Source: Ardenticatenaceae bacterium
GTDB lineage: Bacteria > Chloroflexota > Anaerolineae > Promineifilales > Promineifilaceae
Assembly: GCA_020634375.1 (NCBI GenBank)
Contig: JACKBX010000004.1
Coordinates: forward strand, 434,001 to 498,000
Length of the DNA: 64,000 bases
Reading direction: 5' to 3'
A program made the translations under genes and the position numbers. The notes below the pieces were generated by a model that worked only from the letters and a program-made list of their open reading frames with translations, was not told where the DNA came from and made no database searches. The first letter of the stretch is position 1; every line of letters starts with the position of its first letter. Below, one piece after another: positions 17,017 through 26,600 of the stretch.

Positions 17017-17187
17017 ATGATGCATGAAGATAAAGCAAAGCGGGAACAGGAAAAGGTGGATAGAAAACGGCCGTACACGCCCCCGGCCATCATTTACAGC
17101 ACGATGATTACAACCCGCGCCGGGTCGCCGCTGAGTGTGGAGAGTGAGCCGGATGGGGTAGACCCCATGGATTTGTTTGGCGAGTAA
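17017..17187 (+). CDS. Small peptide (56 aa) of unknown function, possible RiPP-like precursor
   Basis: Preceded by AAAGGAG at good spacing. The N-terminal third is charged (MMHEDKAKREQEKVDRKR). It is followed by the motif YTPPAIIYSTMITTRAGSPL and an acidic tail ending DPMDLFGE. There is no signal peptide or Cys. The Y-x-x-P-x-I opening recalls, loosely, the leader motif of lasso-type RiPPs, and the acidic tail could be a core or recognition segment. No modifying enzyme, protease or exporter gene is nearby, so this is only a suggestion. It sits between the SARP-like promoter and the first secreted repeat gene and probably shares their transcript. Confidence 0.6.
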   Translation: MMHEDKAKREQEKVDRKRPYTPPAIIYSTMITTRAGSPLSVESEPDGVDPMDLFGE

Positions 17188-17260
17188 AAGTTGGACACAT
17201 TGAGGGACGGTGGGGTAAGGGCCGTTTCATTAACCACAAACCAATAAGAGGAGATACGCA

Positions 17261-19845
17261 ATGACAACTTTTAATCCAATATATTCCCCGTCGGCCCAGC
17301 GTGGACGACTGCAAACAATAAAATTGCTGTTCCTGGCGACGCTGACTGCCATCGGCGTATTGCTGCTTACCGGGCGGCAGGCGGCGCCAGCCTTTGTGCC
17401 CGACGGCTTAACCGCCGCCGAATGGGAAAGCATCCAAAACCAGATAGCCGCCGCCGAATACCGGGTTACGCCGGACGGCGATGCAGCTTACACAGCCCCC
17501 AACCAGGCGCAGGGATGGACAGCCCAATTCAACGCCGACGGCGCACAAGTAACCAATGGCGACTGGACATGGAGCCTGGTACCGACCGGCTATGGTTACA
17601 GCGATGCGGCGATAGAGTTGACCGAGTTGCAAAACCTGTCAACTCTTAACGATACCGTAACCTACCAATGGGACGCCAACCTGAGCGAATGGTGGCTGAA
17701 CAGCCCCAACGGATTGGAACAAGGTTTTACCGTGCAAGAACGACCGGGACAGGCGCAAGGCCAGCCCCTGCGCATCAACATGGCCGTCAGCGGCAGCCTG
17801 ACACCCGTTATGGACAATGGCGATGTCTTGTTCCAAGACGCCAACGGCGAAACCATCCTGCGCTACGACCGGCTGCATGTGGTAGACGCCAACGGCCAGC
17901 AAGTCCCGGCACAATTGAAATTGAGCGTGGATTCACCATTCACCATTCACCATTCACCGTTCACCATTCAAATCGTCATAGACGACGCCCATGCCGCCTA
18001 CCCGCTGACGATTGACCCCTGGCTGCAGCAAGCAAACTGACCGCCAGCGACGCCGCGGCGAATGATTCCTGGCATCTCGGTGGCGGTGAGCGATACAGCC
18101 GTCATCGGCGCGTATGGGGACGACGACGGCGGCAGTTCCAGCGGCTCGGCCTACGTCTTCACCCGCAGCGGGGGCGTGGAGCCAGCAAGCCAAACTGACC
18201 GCCAGACGCCGCGGCGAGTGATTACTGGCATCTCGGTGGCGGTGGACGGGGTACGGCCGTCATCGGCGCGTATGGGGACTCCGCCGGCGGCAGCTACAGC
18301 GGTTCGGCCTACGTCTTTACCCGCAGCGGGAGCGTTTGGACTGAGCAGCAGAAACTGACCGCCAGCGACGCCGCGGCGAGTGATTACTGGCTACTCGGTG
18401 GCGGTGGACGGGATACGGCCATCATGCGGCGGACGTATACGGCGGCAAACAGCGGTTCGGCCACGTTTACCCGCAGCGGAGCGTTTGGGCCCAGCAGCAG
18501 AAACTGACCGCCAGCGACGCCGCGGCGAGTGACCTCTTTGGCAACTCGGTGGCGGTGGACGGGGTACGGCCGTCATCGGCGCGTATCTGGACGACGACGG
18601 CGGCAGTAACAGCGGTTCGGCCTACGTCTTTACCCGCAGCGGGAGCGTTTGGGCCCAGCAGCAGAAACTGACCGCCAGCGACGCCGCGGCGAGTGACCTC
18701 TTTGGCGTCTCGGTGGCGGTGAGCGGGGATACGTCATCGGCGCGTACTATGACGACGACGGCGGCAGTAACAGCGGTTCGGCCTACGTCTTCACCCGCAG
18801 CGGGGCGACGTGGAGCCAGCAAGCCAAACTGACCGCCAGCGACGCCGCGGCGAATGATTACTTTGGCCGGTCGGTGGCGGTGAGCGGGGATACGGCCGTC
18901 ATCGGTGCGTATGGGGACGCCGACGCCGGCAGTTCCAGCGGTTCGGCCTACGTCTTTACCCGCAGCGGGAGCGTTTGGACTGAGCAGCAGAAACTGACCG
19001 CCAGCGACCCGCGGCGTATGATTACTTGGCTACTCGGTGGCGGTGAGCGGGGTACGGCCGTCATCGGCGCGAGCTATGACGACGACAGCGGCACTGACAG
19101 CGGCTCGGCTTACGTGTTCGAGGGTTGTGTGCGTTCGGTGCAAAGCGGGACGTGGGCAGACACTGCCACATGGGGCAGTGGAGCGTACCACCAGCGGGGA
19201 TGGAGTTTGCATCGAAACCGGTCATACCGTTACCCTGACAGGCAACGCCGCCATCAATCAGTTGTGGGTCTACCCTGGCGGCACCTCGGTAAACCTACGA
19301 CCTGTCCGTTGAAGTAATTGTCAGCAATGATGGCGCTCTGCGCCAAACTAAACCGGTGGACGGCTCTAGCGCGGTCAACTTTCTGCAAATTCAAACGAGC
19401 GGGGCTGTAGATGTCTATCGCGGGTGGACATTGCTTCCGGCGTGAATCTTGGCGATACGGTGGTGGAGGTACGGGGAATACGGCCGTGTGCAACAACAAC
19501 GATGGCGGCAGCTACCGCAACCGCTGTTTTATGGTTAATCCACGAATGCGGGTACGGTGGACATCACCCTGCACACCGGCGAAGACGACCTGACGGACGA
19601 TGCGTTCTTCCAATATGCTGGCGGCTGGACGCAAGGAGCAGCCTGTAACGATGGCGCGGGCGTGGGCGGTCCGTGTACCGGTTCGGCAACGTTTGCCAGC
19701 CTGGCCTGGTTCTTGATTGGCAGCGGGAGTGCGCCAACGGCCGTTACCCTGCAATCCATCTCCGCCACCAACCAGGTTGGGTGGGTTAGTCTGTTGGTGG
19801 GTTTGTTGGCGCTGGCGATGCCGCGCTGCGGCGACGCCGCGTTAA
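17261..19845 (+). pseudogene. Broken secreted FG-GAP repeat protein (multiple frameshifts)
   Basis: Begins at ATG 17261 after an AGAGGAG site with a signal-anchor helix (TIKLLFLATLTAIGVLLL), then about 220 intact residues to DPWLQQA. A missing base near 18033 then shifts the frame. Seven FG-GAP-like units of about 165 bp follow (intact form: KLTASDAAANDYFGRSVAVS, then DTAVIGAYGD and GSAYVFTRSGS), most with non-triplet indels. Beyond them the frame changes several more times through SVQSGTWADTATW, IETGHTVTLTGNAAINQLWV and VDITLHTGEDDLTDDAFFQY, ending in the tail PTAVTLQSISATNQVGW shared with the next two genes. The stop-equivalent TAA is 19843-19845. It is either a decaying gene or sequencing/assembly error in near-identical repeats; flanking genes are intact. 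Confidence 0.75.
18035..19045 (+). repeat. Seven tandem FG-GAP coding units of about 165 bp
   Basis: The anchor AAACTGACCGCCAG recurs at about 18035, 18192, 18352, 18501, 18664, 18826 and 18991, giving intervals 157, 160, 149, 163, 162 and 165 bp. Only the last interval is a clean 55-codon unit. Most units carry an ACGGCCGTCATCGG segment at the same relative place. Confidence 0.8.
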
Positions 19846-19931
19846 TTGTTCATTGTTCATTGTTAAAACGGCCGTTGCTGGGGGCACGTTGCCCCACCAC
19901 ATCAATCATTATCGAAAAAGGAGCTTATTTA
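19843..19931 (+). repeat. Duplicated leader, copy 1 (TTGTTCATT words plus 5' UTR)
   Basis: TTAATTGTTCATTGTTCATTG, an ACGGCCGT site, then CCCCACCACATCAATCATTA and an AAAAAGGAG ribosome binding site. The same block occurs before the third secreted gene (23547-23628) and its first part again after that gene (26956-26990). Confidence 0.8.
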
Positions 19932-22900
19932 ATGAAAATACAAACCCGAAACAACCTATTCAAACTGAGCGGGCTGCTCGCTTTGGCGCTGCTGCTGGTA
20001 ACGACCAGCGCCCACGCCACCCCGCCCATCGGCGGCCCCAACGCCGCCCACGACCAGGCCGATGCCGCCGCCTACGCCAGTTGGGACAACGGCGACAACG
20101 ACGGCTTCGGCTTTGGCGCCTGGACGCTGGCAACCAGCGGCGTCAACGCCGGGCATTTCATGGGCGCCGCCACCGGCAATGGCGATGGCGACACCAACAC
20201 CGACGGCGACATTGATACCGGCGGCGAATCATGGGGCCTCTGGGCCAACAGCGGCGACACGGCCGAAGCAGTACGCACATTCAGTTCCGCCCTGGCTATT
20301 GGCGACACCTTCCAAATAGATATGGATAACGGCTGGATTGACAATACCAACACCGTCGGCTTTGGTTTACGCAACAGCGCCAACGAAAATCTTTTCGAGT
20401 TTTATTTCGTTGGCGGCGAAGCTAGCTACACCATCAATGACGCCAGCGGCCCGACTTTTACCGGTATTGGTTTCACCGATGAAGGGTTACATATTTTATT
20501 CACCCTTACCGGAAGCGATACATACCGCGTTATCGTCACTTTAGTAGAAACGGGCGTTTCCCAAACCTTCTGGGGCAGCCTGATGAACCCGGCTGGTGGG
20601 CAAAGCGTTGCCGAAGCCCGTTTATTCAACGCCAACGCCGGTAACGGCGGTACCAACAACGCCTTCTTCAATAACCTGCATATTGGCACTACTACCACCG
20701 AGTTTGTCGCTAGCGACATCGCCACTACGGCGGACCTCGCTCGTTCCGTCTTTGCCGCCGACCTGGACAACGACGGCGATCTGGATGTCCTCTCCGCTTC
20801 AGAGAACGACGACACCATCGCCTGGTACGAGAACGACGGGGCCGCCAATCCCACCTTCACCACCCGCGTCATCGTCACCACGGCTGACGGCGCTCAAACC
20901 GTCTTCGCGGCCGACCTGGACAATGACGGCGACCTAGACGTCCTCTCCGGTTCAACATTAGACGACACCATCACCTGGTACGAAAACGACGGCGCCGCCG
21001 ACCCCACCTTCACCGCCCGCGTCATCACCACTACGGCGGACGGCGCTTATGGGGTTTATGCCGCTGACCTGGACAACGATGGCGACCTGGACGTCCTCAC
21101 CGCTTCATTGTACGACAACACTATCGCCTGGTACGAAAACGATGGCGCCGCCAACCCCAGCTTCACCGCGCGTGTCATCACCACTGCGGCTCTCGGTGCT
21201 AGATGGGTCTTCGCGGCCGACCTGGACAACGATGGCGACCTGGACGTCCTCTCCGCTTCAAGAGCCGACGACACCATCGCCTGGTACGAAAACGACGGGG
21301 CCGCCGACCCCAGCTTCACCGCCCACGCTATCACCACCACGGCGGACGGCGCTTATGGCGTTTATGCCGCCGACCTGGACAACGACGGTGACTTGGATCT
21401 CCTCTCCGCTTCAGATAACGATGACACCATTGCCTGGTACGAAAACGACGGCGCCGCCGACCCCAGCTTCACCGCCCACGATATCACCACCGCAGCGAAC
21501 GGCGCTTATGGCGTTTATGCCGCCGACCTGGATAACGATGGCGACCTGGACGTTCTCTCTGCTTCATATGCAGACGGCACCATCGCCTGGTATCAAAACG
21601 ATGGCGCCGCCGATCCCACCTTCACCGCCAGCGCTATCACTGCCGCAGCGGACGGCGCTTTTTCCGTCTATGCCGCCGACCTGGACAACGATGGCGACCT
21701 GGACGCCCTCTCCGCTTCAGGCGCTGACGACACCATTGCCTGGTACGAAAACGACCTCGTCCACCGCAACGCGCCTTTTGCTGCTAACAGTTATAACGTG
21801 GGGACTAGTTTATATGATGTTTTTAGTACTGCGCTGGGCGACCTAGACAATGATGGTGATCTGGATGCTGTCGCCGGTAGTTTTACAGGCACTGTAGCCA
21901 ATGTGCTTGTCGCTTATCAGAACAATGGCACACCCTTTAGCAGTGGAGCTTGGACACAAAACGACATTGGGTCTACAGCACACGGCGTGTCGCAGGTTCT
22001 GCTAGGTGATCTGGATAACGACGGCGACCTGGATATCGTCACAGGTAGCTACACCAGAGAGGATTATGAGATCATCGTTTGGCAGAATGATGGAACTCCT
22101 TTTGGTGGGTTATGGACGCCCAACGATGTGGGCACCACCACCCCAGATGCCGGTGTTTGGAGCGTGGCCTTGGGCGACCTGGATAATGACGGCGATCTGG
22201 ATATTGTGTCTAGCAGCTATTTCTCTGAAGACTATGAAATAACCGCCTGGAGTAACGATGGCACGCCTTTTAGCGGACTCTGGACGCCCAATGATGTAGG
22301 TGCCAGTACACAGAGTGTAGATGCACTTGCTATCGGCGACCTGGATGAGGATGGCTGGTTGGATATCGTCTCTGGCAATCAGGCCGGTGAGATTACCGCT
22401 TGGAGCAATGACGGCACGCCTTTTAGCGGACTCTGGACGTCGAACAGCGTAGGGAATAGCATAAGCCCAGTCAAGTTTGCGGCCTTGGGCGACCTGGACA
22501 ACAACGGTACGCTGGATATCGTCTCTGGCAGTGACTCGGGCGAGGATTATGAGGTCATCGCCTGGAGCAATGACGGCACACCCTTCAGCGGAGCCTGGAC
22601 ACAGAATGACGCGGGTGCCAGCGTTGATTCTGTACAGGCGGTAGCTCTGGGCGATTTGGACAACGATGGCGACCTGGATATCGTTTCCAACAGCCTGGCA
22701 AGGGAGGATTATGAAGTCATCATCTGGGATAACGACGGGACACCTTTCAGCGGTCTGTGGACACAGAATGATGTCGGCGCTAGCACGGACGGAGGGTATA
22801 CAGTTTCTATCGGTGACTTGGATCAAGATGGCGATCTGGATCTCATCTCAGGAGGGGCAGACAATAACGTTCGCGGATGGCAAAACCAGGGCGGCAGTGC

Positions 22901-23549
22901 GGGCTTCACTGTTACTGATACGTCAGTCTCTTCGCCGGTTTACATTCCCGACAGTACAGAGGATGATGTGATGCAAGTTGTCTTTACGCACAACGGCATC
23001 GCCGCCGACCGGGATTTGGAGTTGAACTATTGGAATCTGGATTTGTTCCGGGGCGATTGCAGTACGCCGTTGACCAGCGCCGAAGCCAACGCCTTCATTG
23101 ACAACCTCCGCATCCGCCTGGATGACGGCGACGGTACGTTTGAGACGGATGGCAGCGATGCGCTGGTGAGCGGCGGCGACATCAGCACGCTGAGTTTAAC
23201 GGGCGGCGTGCAAACAATATCGTTTGCCAATGACGACGCCAACGTAACGGTGGATCAGGATGTAACGCCAACGCGCACGTATTGGGTTAGCATTCTGACA
23301 ACGGCCACCGCCAGCGATGTGCAACCCAACAATGTCTGCGTCAATCTCGATCCGGATGCGGATATGCTGGTGGAAGGGAAGACGCCGGACTTTTCGGTGA
23401 GTATTCAGGACAGCGAGGCGGTGAATACGGGGGATGTGCCAACGGCCGTTACCCTGCAATCCATTTCCGCCACCAACCAAGTTGGATGGGTGAGTCTGTT
23501 GGTGGGTTTGTTGGCGCTGGCGATGGCCGCGCTGCGGCGTCCGCGTTAA
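19932..23549 (+). CDS. Secreted VCBS/FG-GAP repeat protein with C-terminal sorting-like tail
   Basis: 1205 residues from ATG 19932, after AAAAAGGAG. The frame is open further upstream only because of a frameshift in the preceding gene. Signal peptide: KLSGLLALALLLVTTSAHA. An N-terminal about 230-residue domain resembles a carbohydrate-binding beta-sandwich. Then come seven copies of an ADLDNDGDLDVLSAS unit ending IAWYENDGAA and about seven of a second type (GDLDNDGDLDIVSGS, then WSNDGTPFSGLWT). The DxDxDGxxD loops are Ca2+-binding FG-GAP/VCBS motifs of beta-propellers. The C-terminus is PTAVTLQSISATNQVGW, a hydrophobic helix and RRPR, like IPTL/PEP-CTERM anchors. Probably surface-attached and adhesive; the ligand is unknown. 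It has no internal ACGGCCGT for 3.5 kb. Confidence 0.85.
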   Translation: MKIQTRNNLFKLSGLLALALLLVTTSAHATPPIGGPNAAHDQADAAAYASWDNGDNDGFGFGAWTLATSGVNAGHFMGAATGNGDGDTNTDGDIDTGGESWGLWANSGDTAEAVRTFSSALAIGDTFQIDMDNGWIDNTNTVGFGLRNSANENLFEFYFVGGEASYTINDASGPTFTGIGFTDEGLHILFTLTGSDTYRVIVTLVETGVSQTFWGSLMNPAGGQSVAEARLFNANAGNGGTNNAFFNNLHIGTTTTEFVASDIATTADLARSVFAADLDNDGDLDVLSASENDDTIAWYENDGAANPTFTTRVIVTTADGAQTVFAADLDNDGDLDVLSGSTLDDTITWYENDGAADPTFTARVITTTADGAYGVYAADLDNDGDLDVLTASLYDNTIAWYENDGAANPSFTARVITTAALGARWVFAADLDNDGDLDVLSASRADDTIAWYENDGAADPSFTAHAITTTADGAYGVYAADLDNDGDLDLLSASDNDDTIAWYENDGAADPSFTAHDITTAANGAYGVYAADLDNDGDLDVLSASYADGTIAWYQNDGAADPTFTASAITAAADGAFSVYAADLDNDGDLDALSASGADDTIAWYENDLVHRNAPFAANSYNVGTSLYDVFSTALGDLDNDGDLDAVAGSFTGTVANVLVAYQNNGTPFSSGAWTQNDIGSTAHGVSQVLLGDLDNDGDLDIVTGSYTREDYEIIVWQNDGTPFGGLWTPNDVGTTTPDAGVWSVALGDLDNDGDLDIVSSSYFSEDYEITAWSNDGTPFSGLWTPNDVGASTQSVDALAIGDLDEDGWLDIVSGNQAGEITAWSNDGTPFSGLWTSNSVGNSISPVKFAALGDLDNNGTLDIVSGSDSGEDYEVIAWSNDGTPFSGAWTQNDAGASVDSVQAVALGDLDNDGDLDIVSNSLAREDYEVIIWDNDGTPFSGLWTQNDVGASTDGGYTVSIGDLDQDGDLDLISGGADNNVRGWQNQGGSAGFTVTDTSVSSPVYIPDSTEDDVMQVVFTHNGIAADRDLELNYWNLDLFRGDCSTPLTSAEANAFIDNLRIRLDDGDGTFETDGSDALVSGGDISTLSLTGGVQTISFANDDANVTVDQDVTPTRTYWVSILTTATASDVQPNNVCVNLDPDADMLVEGKTPDFSVSIQDSEAVNTGDVPTAVTLQSISATNQVGWVSLLVGLLALAMAALRRPR

Positions 23550-23628
23550 TTGTTTATTGTTTCCTGTTCATTGATAGAACGGCCGTTGCCCCACCACATC
23601 AATCATTATCGAAAAAGGAGCTTATTCA
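23547..23628 (+). repeat. Duplicated leader, copy 2
   Basis: Second copy of the leader found at 19843-19931. It starts TTAATTGTTTATTGTTTCC, has an ACGGCCGT site and ends with the same AAAAAGGAGCTTATT. Identity continues into the first about 20 codons (signal peptide) of the following gene. Confidence 0.8.
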
Positions 23629-26600
23629 ATGAAAACACAAACCCGAAACAACCTATTCAAACTGAGCGGGTTGCTCGCTTTGGCGCTGCTGGCTGGCAGC
23701 CTGCTGGTGTTCGCACCCGCCCAACCCGCCCGCGCCCAGCTAGACGTGGTGCATTATATTCCCCCGGTGCTATCTTTTGCAACTGGTAATCATTATCTAT
23801 TCTTATCCACACCCGAAGCATCCGCGGTCAGTGTAACAGTCCAGGATGGCTCCGGGGCAACCTTGTGGAGTGGCACGGTTTCCAATGCCAGCCCGCAACA
23901 GATCAGCATTAACGCCAATGTGATCAACGCCAACCTGGCTGAGTTGAATACTGTCTCAACCCGGGGCTTGATCATTACTGCCAGCGCGCCGATCTATGCC
24001 AATGTGCGTCACCTAACACCTTACCATGGCGGCTCACTGACTGCCAAAGGTCTTGCCGGGTTGGGCATGCGTTTTCGTGTCGGTATGATGCGCGATTCCC
24101 TTACTACTAGTTCTACTCGTGGTAGCTTTATTGCGGTGATGGCAACCGAAGATAATACAACGATTAACTTTGGTGAATTCAAGCCAGGTGTGGTTTTTTA
24201 CGGCACTACTACGTCTGGAACACCACTCACCACAGCTCCCTTTGCAGTCACTCTGGATGCCAATGAATCTTATGTGATCGGCATTCGAGATAATTTGTAT
24301 GGGGGCACGGCTGATTTGAACGATATCAACGGCACGCTGATCGTGTCTGATAAGCCCATTGCGGTCAACACCGGCAACTGGCTGGGTTCGCCTGCAACGA
24401 CTGGCAATGATCTGGATTTTGATCAGACTATCCCCGAAAACTTGCTAGGCAGCGAGTACATCTTAATGCAAGGTAATGGCACTGGCACCCAAGAGACGCC
24501 AATCGTGATTGCCACTTTAGATAGCACTTCTCTCACAGTTAATGGGGGCACGGTAACCTGCACCAATGGCACCACGCTCCCCATGAACGCTGGCGAATAT
24601 TGTTTTCTAGACGGCAATTACAGCGCCAACGGCAATCTGCTCATCCAGGCCACCCATCCGGTATATGTGTACCAAACTCTGAGTGGCGCCAATTCCTTCT
24701 CGAATATGGGGATGAACTTTATCCCACCAGTCAATTTGAGCAGCGCTAGTTCCGTTGATAACATCCCTAACGTTTCCTTCATAGGGTCGGCGACAATCAA
24801 TATCCTGGCCCGCAGTGGCGCCACTGTCAATATCAACGGCTCACCCATTGGTGTTGCGCCCGCTGCTGTTACTGGCACGCCCGATTGGGTCACTTACGGG
24901 GTAACTGGTCTGACTGGCAATGTGGCTGTTTCTTCCGATGCGCCGGTTGCGGTGCAGTTTGTCAACTACAGTGGCTTTATTGGAGCCGCGGGTTACTATT
25001 CGGGTTTACCCCTGATCTACCGCGATTTTGGCGATCTGCCTGCGGCTTACAACTTGACGCTAGATGCCGATAACGGCGCCCGGCACACCACCAGCGGCCT
25101 GTACCTGGGTACCAGCGTGGATGATGAAACTGATGGTCAGGAGAGTCCCGATGCCGGGCGTTCTGCCTCCAGCGGCGATGATGGCACAGACACGGACGAT
25201 GAAAACGGAATTGGCGTAGTGGGTACCTGGCAGGAGGGGGTCAATGGCGGGACGGTTGATGTGGTCGTTACCGGTGGGAACGGCTGTCTGAGCGGTTGGA
25301 TAGACTGGAACAGCGACAACGACTTTGGCGATACTGACGAACAACCCTTTGATATGGTCGCCGTCAGCGTTGGAACCAATCGGCTCTCCTTCGATATTCC
25401 TGCCGGAGTTCTCCCTTCTCAAGATTTCTACGACATCTTCTCTCGCTTCCGTTTATCCCCAGACGGCGTCGCTCAGGGCGATTGCAGCGACGACCCCACG
25501 CTGGCCTTGACTGGTTTGGTCATCGGCGGCGAAGTGGAAGATCATTACCTGCGCTTCTCGCGCCCCACGGGCACCGGCCCTGGCGGCGTAGGCACCACGG
25601 ATAGCAACAGCGCTTTGATTACGTGGTTCAAGGCAGACACGGGGGTTTACTCGGATGCGGGTTGTAGTGTAACGGCCGTAAATGGCGGCTCGGTAGGTTG
25701 TTGGCAAGATCAGAGCGGCAATGCCCTGGCGGCTGTACCGATTGGCAGCGCCCCTACCTTCATTGCCAGTGGGCAGAATGGACAATCGGGCATTAGTTTT
25801 AGCAACACTCCTTTACGCACTGGTTTAATCGACTCGCTTACCAAACCCTGGTTTACCAGCCAATCTACGGGTTTTTTGACTTCGTTGGCTGATAATAACA
25901 CCCAAAGCTCCCAGATATTAATTTCTGATCCATATAATTGTAGTGGGGATATATTTTTCTTTACCGCTCCATATGGCAATACAGTGTACTTTGATATGGG
26001 CAGTTGCAGTCCTCCGGGTCGTATTTCAACCCCCTTCAACAGCGCCGGCGCTTTCCATATTTGGGGTTTTCGCTCTGCCGTTGGGCAGGAAATTTATAAG
26101 AATGGCGCTTTACAAGTCTCAGATGGCGATGTGGGAACATATAATCCTAGCGGCGACCGCTTGTCGATTGGGGAAGGTGATTTTCAGGGCGATATTGTTG
26201 AGATTATCATGTACAACACGGCCAACAACAACGCCCGGCGCATCATCGTTGAGAACTACTTGCAAGCTAAGTATAACGATAGCTCTGTGGATAATCTGAC
26301 GGTTGCCACGGATGTTTACGATGGGGATACAACCGCCAATGGCAATTTCGATCTGGATGTGGCTGGTATTGGACAGGAAGCGGACGGCGATAACTGGATG
26401 GCTCATTCGGCAGGCATCATCGTGCAGGATGTTAGCTTTTTGCAGGATAGCGGCGATTACTTGCTGTTCGGCCATAATGCCCCAACCAACGACCACACCT
26501 CTGCCGATGTGCCCACAACTGGCGATTGGGACGGTATAGATGATGCGCGGTGGGTGCGTCACTGGTATTTTGATCGCACGGACGTTGGCGTTAGCGGCGG

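Noticed and set aside
18035..19045. CRISPR-like regular repeats
   Set aside because: Units are about 165 bp, contiguous, and encode FG-GAP protein repeats; there are no spacers and no cas genes.
19557..19931. Apparent N-terminal extension making the second secreted protein 1330 residues long
   Set aside because: The extra part is the tail of the broken upstream gene joined by a frameshift; a ribosome binding site and signal peptide mark the real start at 19932.
22110..22826. Minus-strand open frame inside the VCBS gene
   Set aside because: Arises from the repetitive coding sequence on the plus strand; no start signal.
20700..22860. Tandem DNA repeats suggesting a satellite
   Set aside because: They are coding units of Ca-binding FG-GAP/VCBS motifs in one intact frame.
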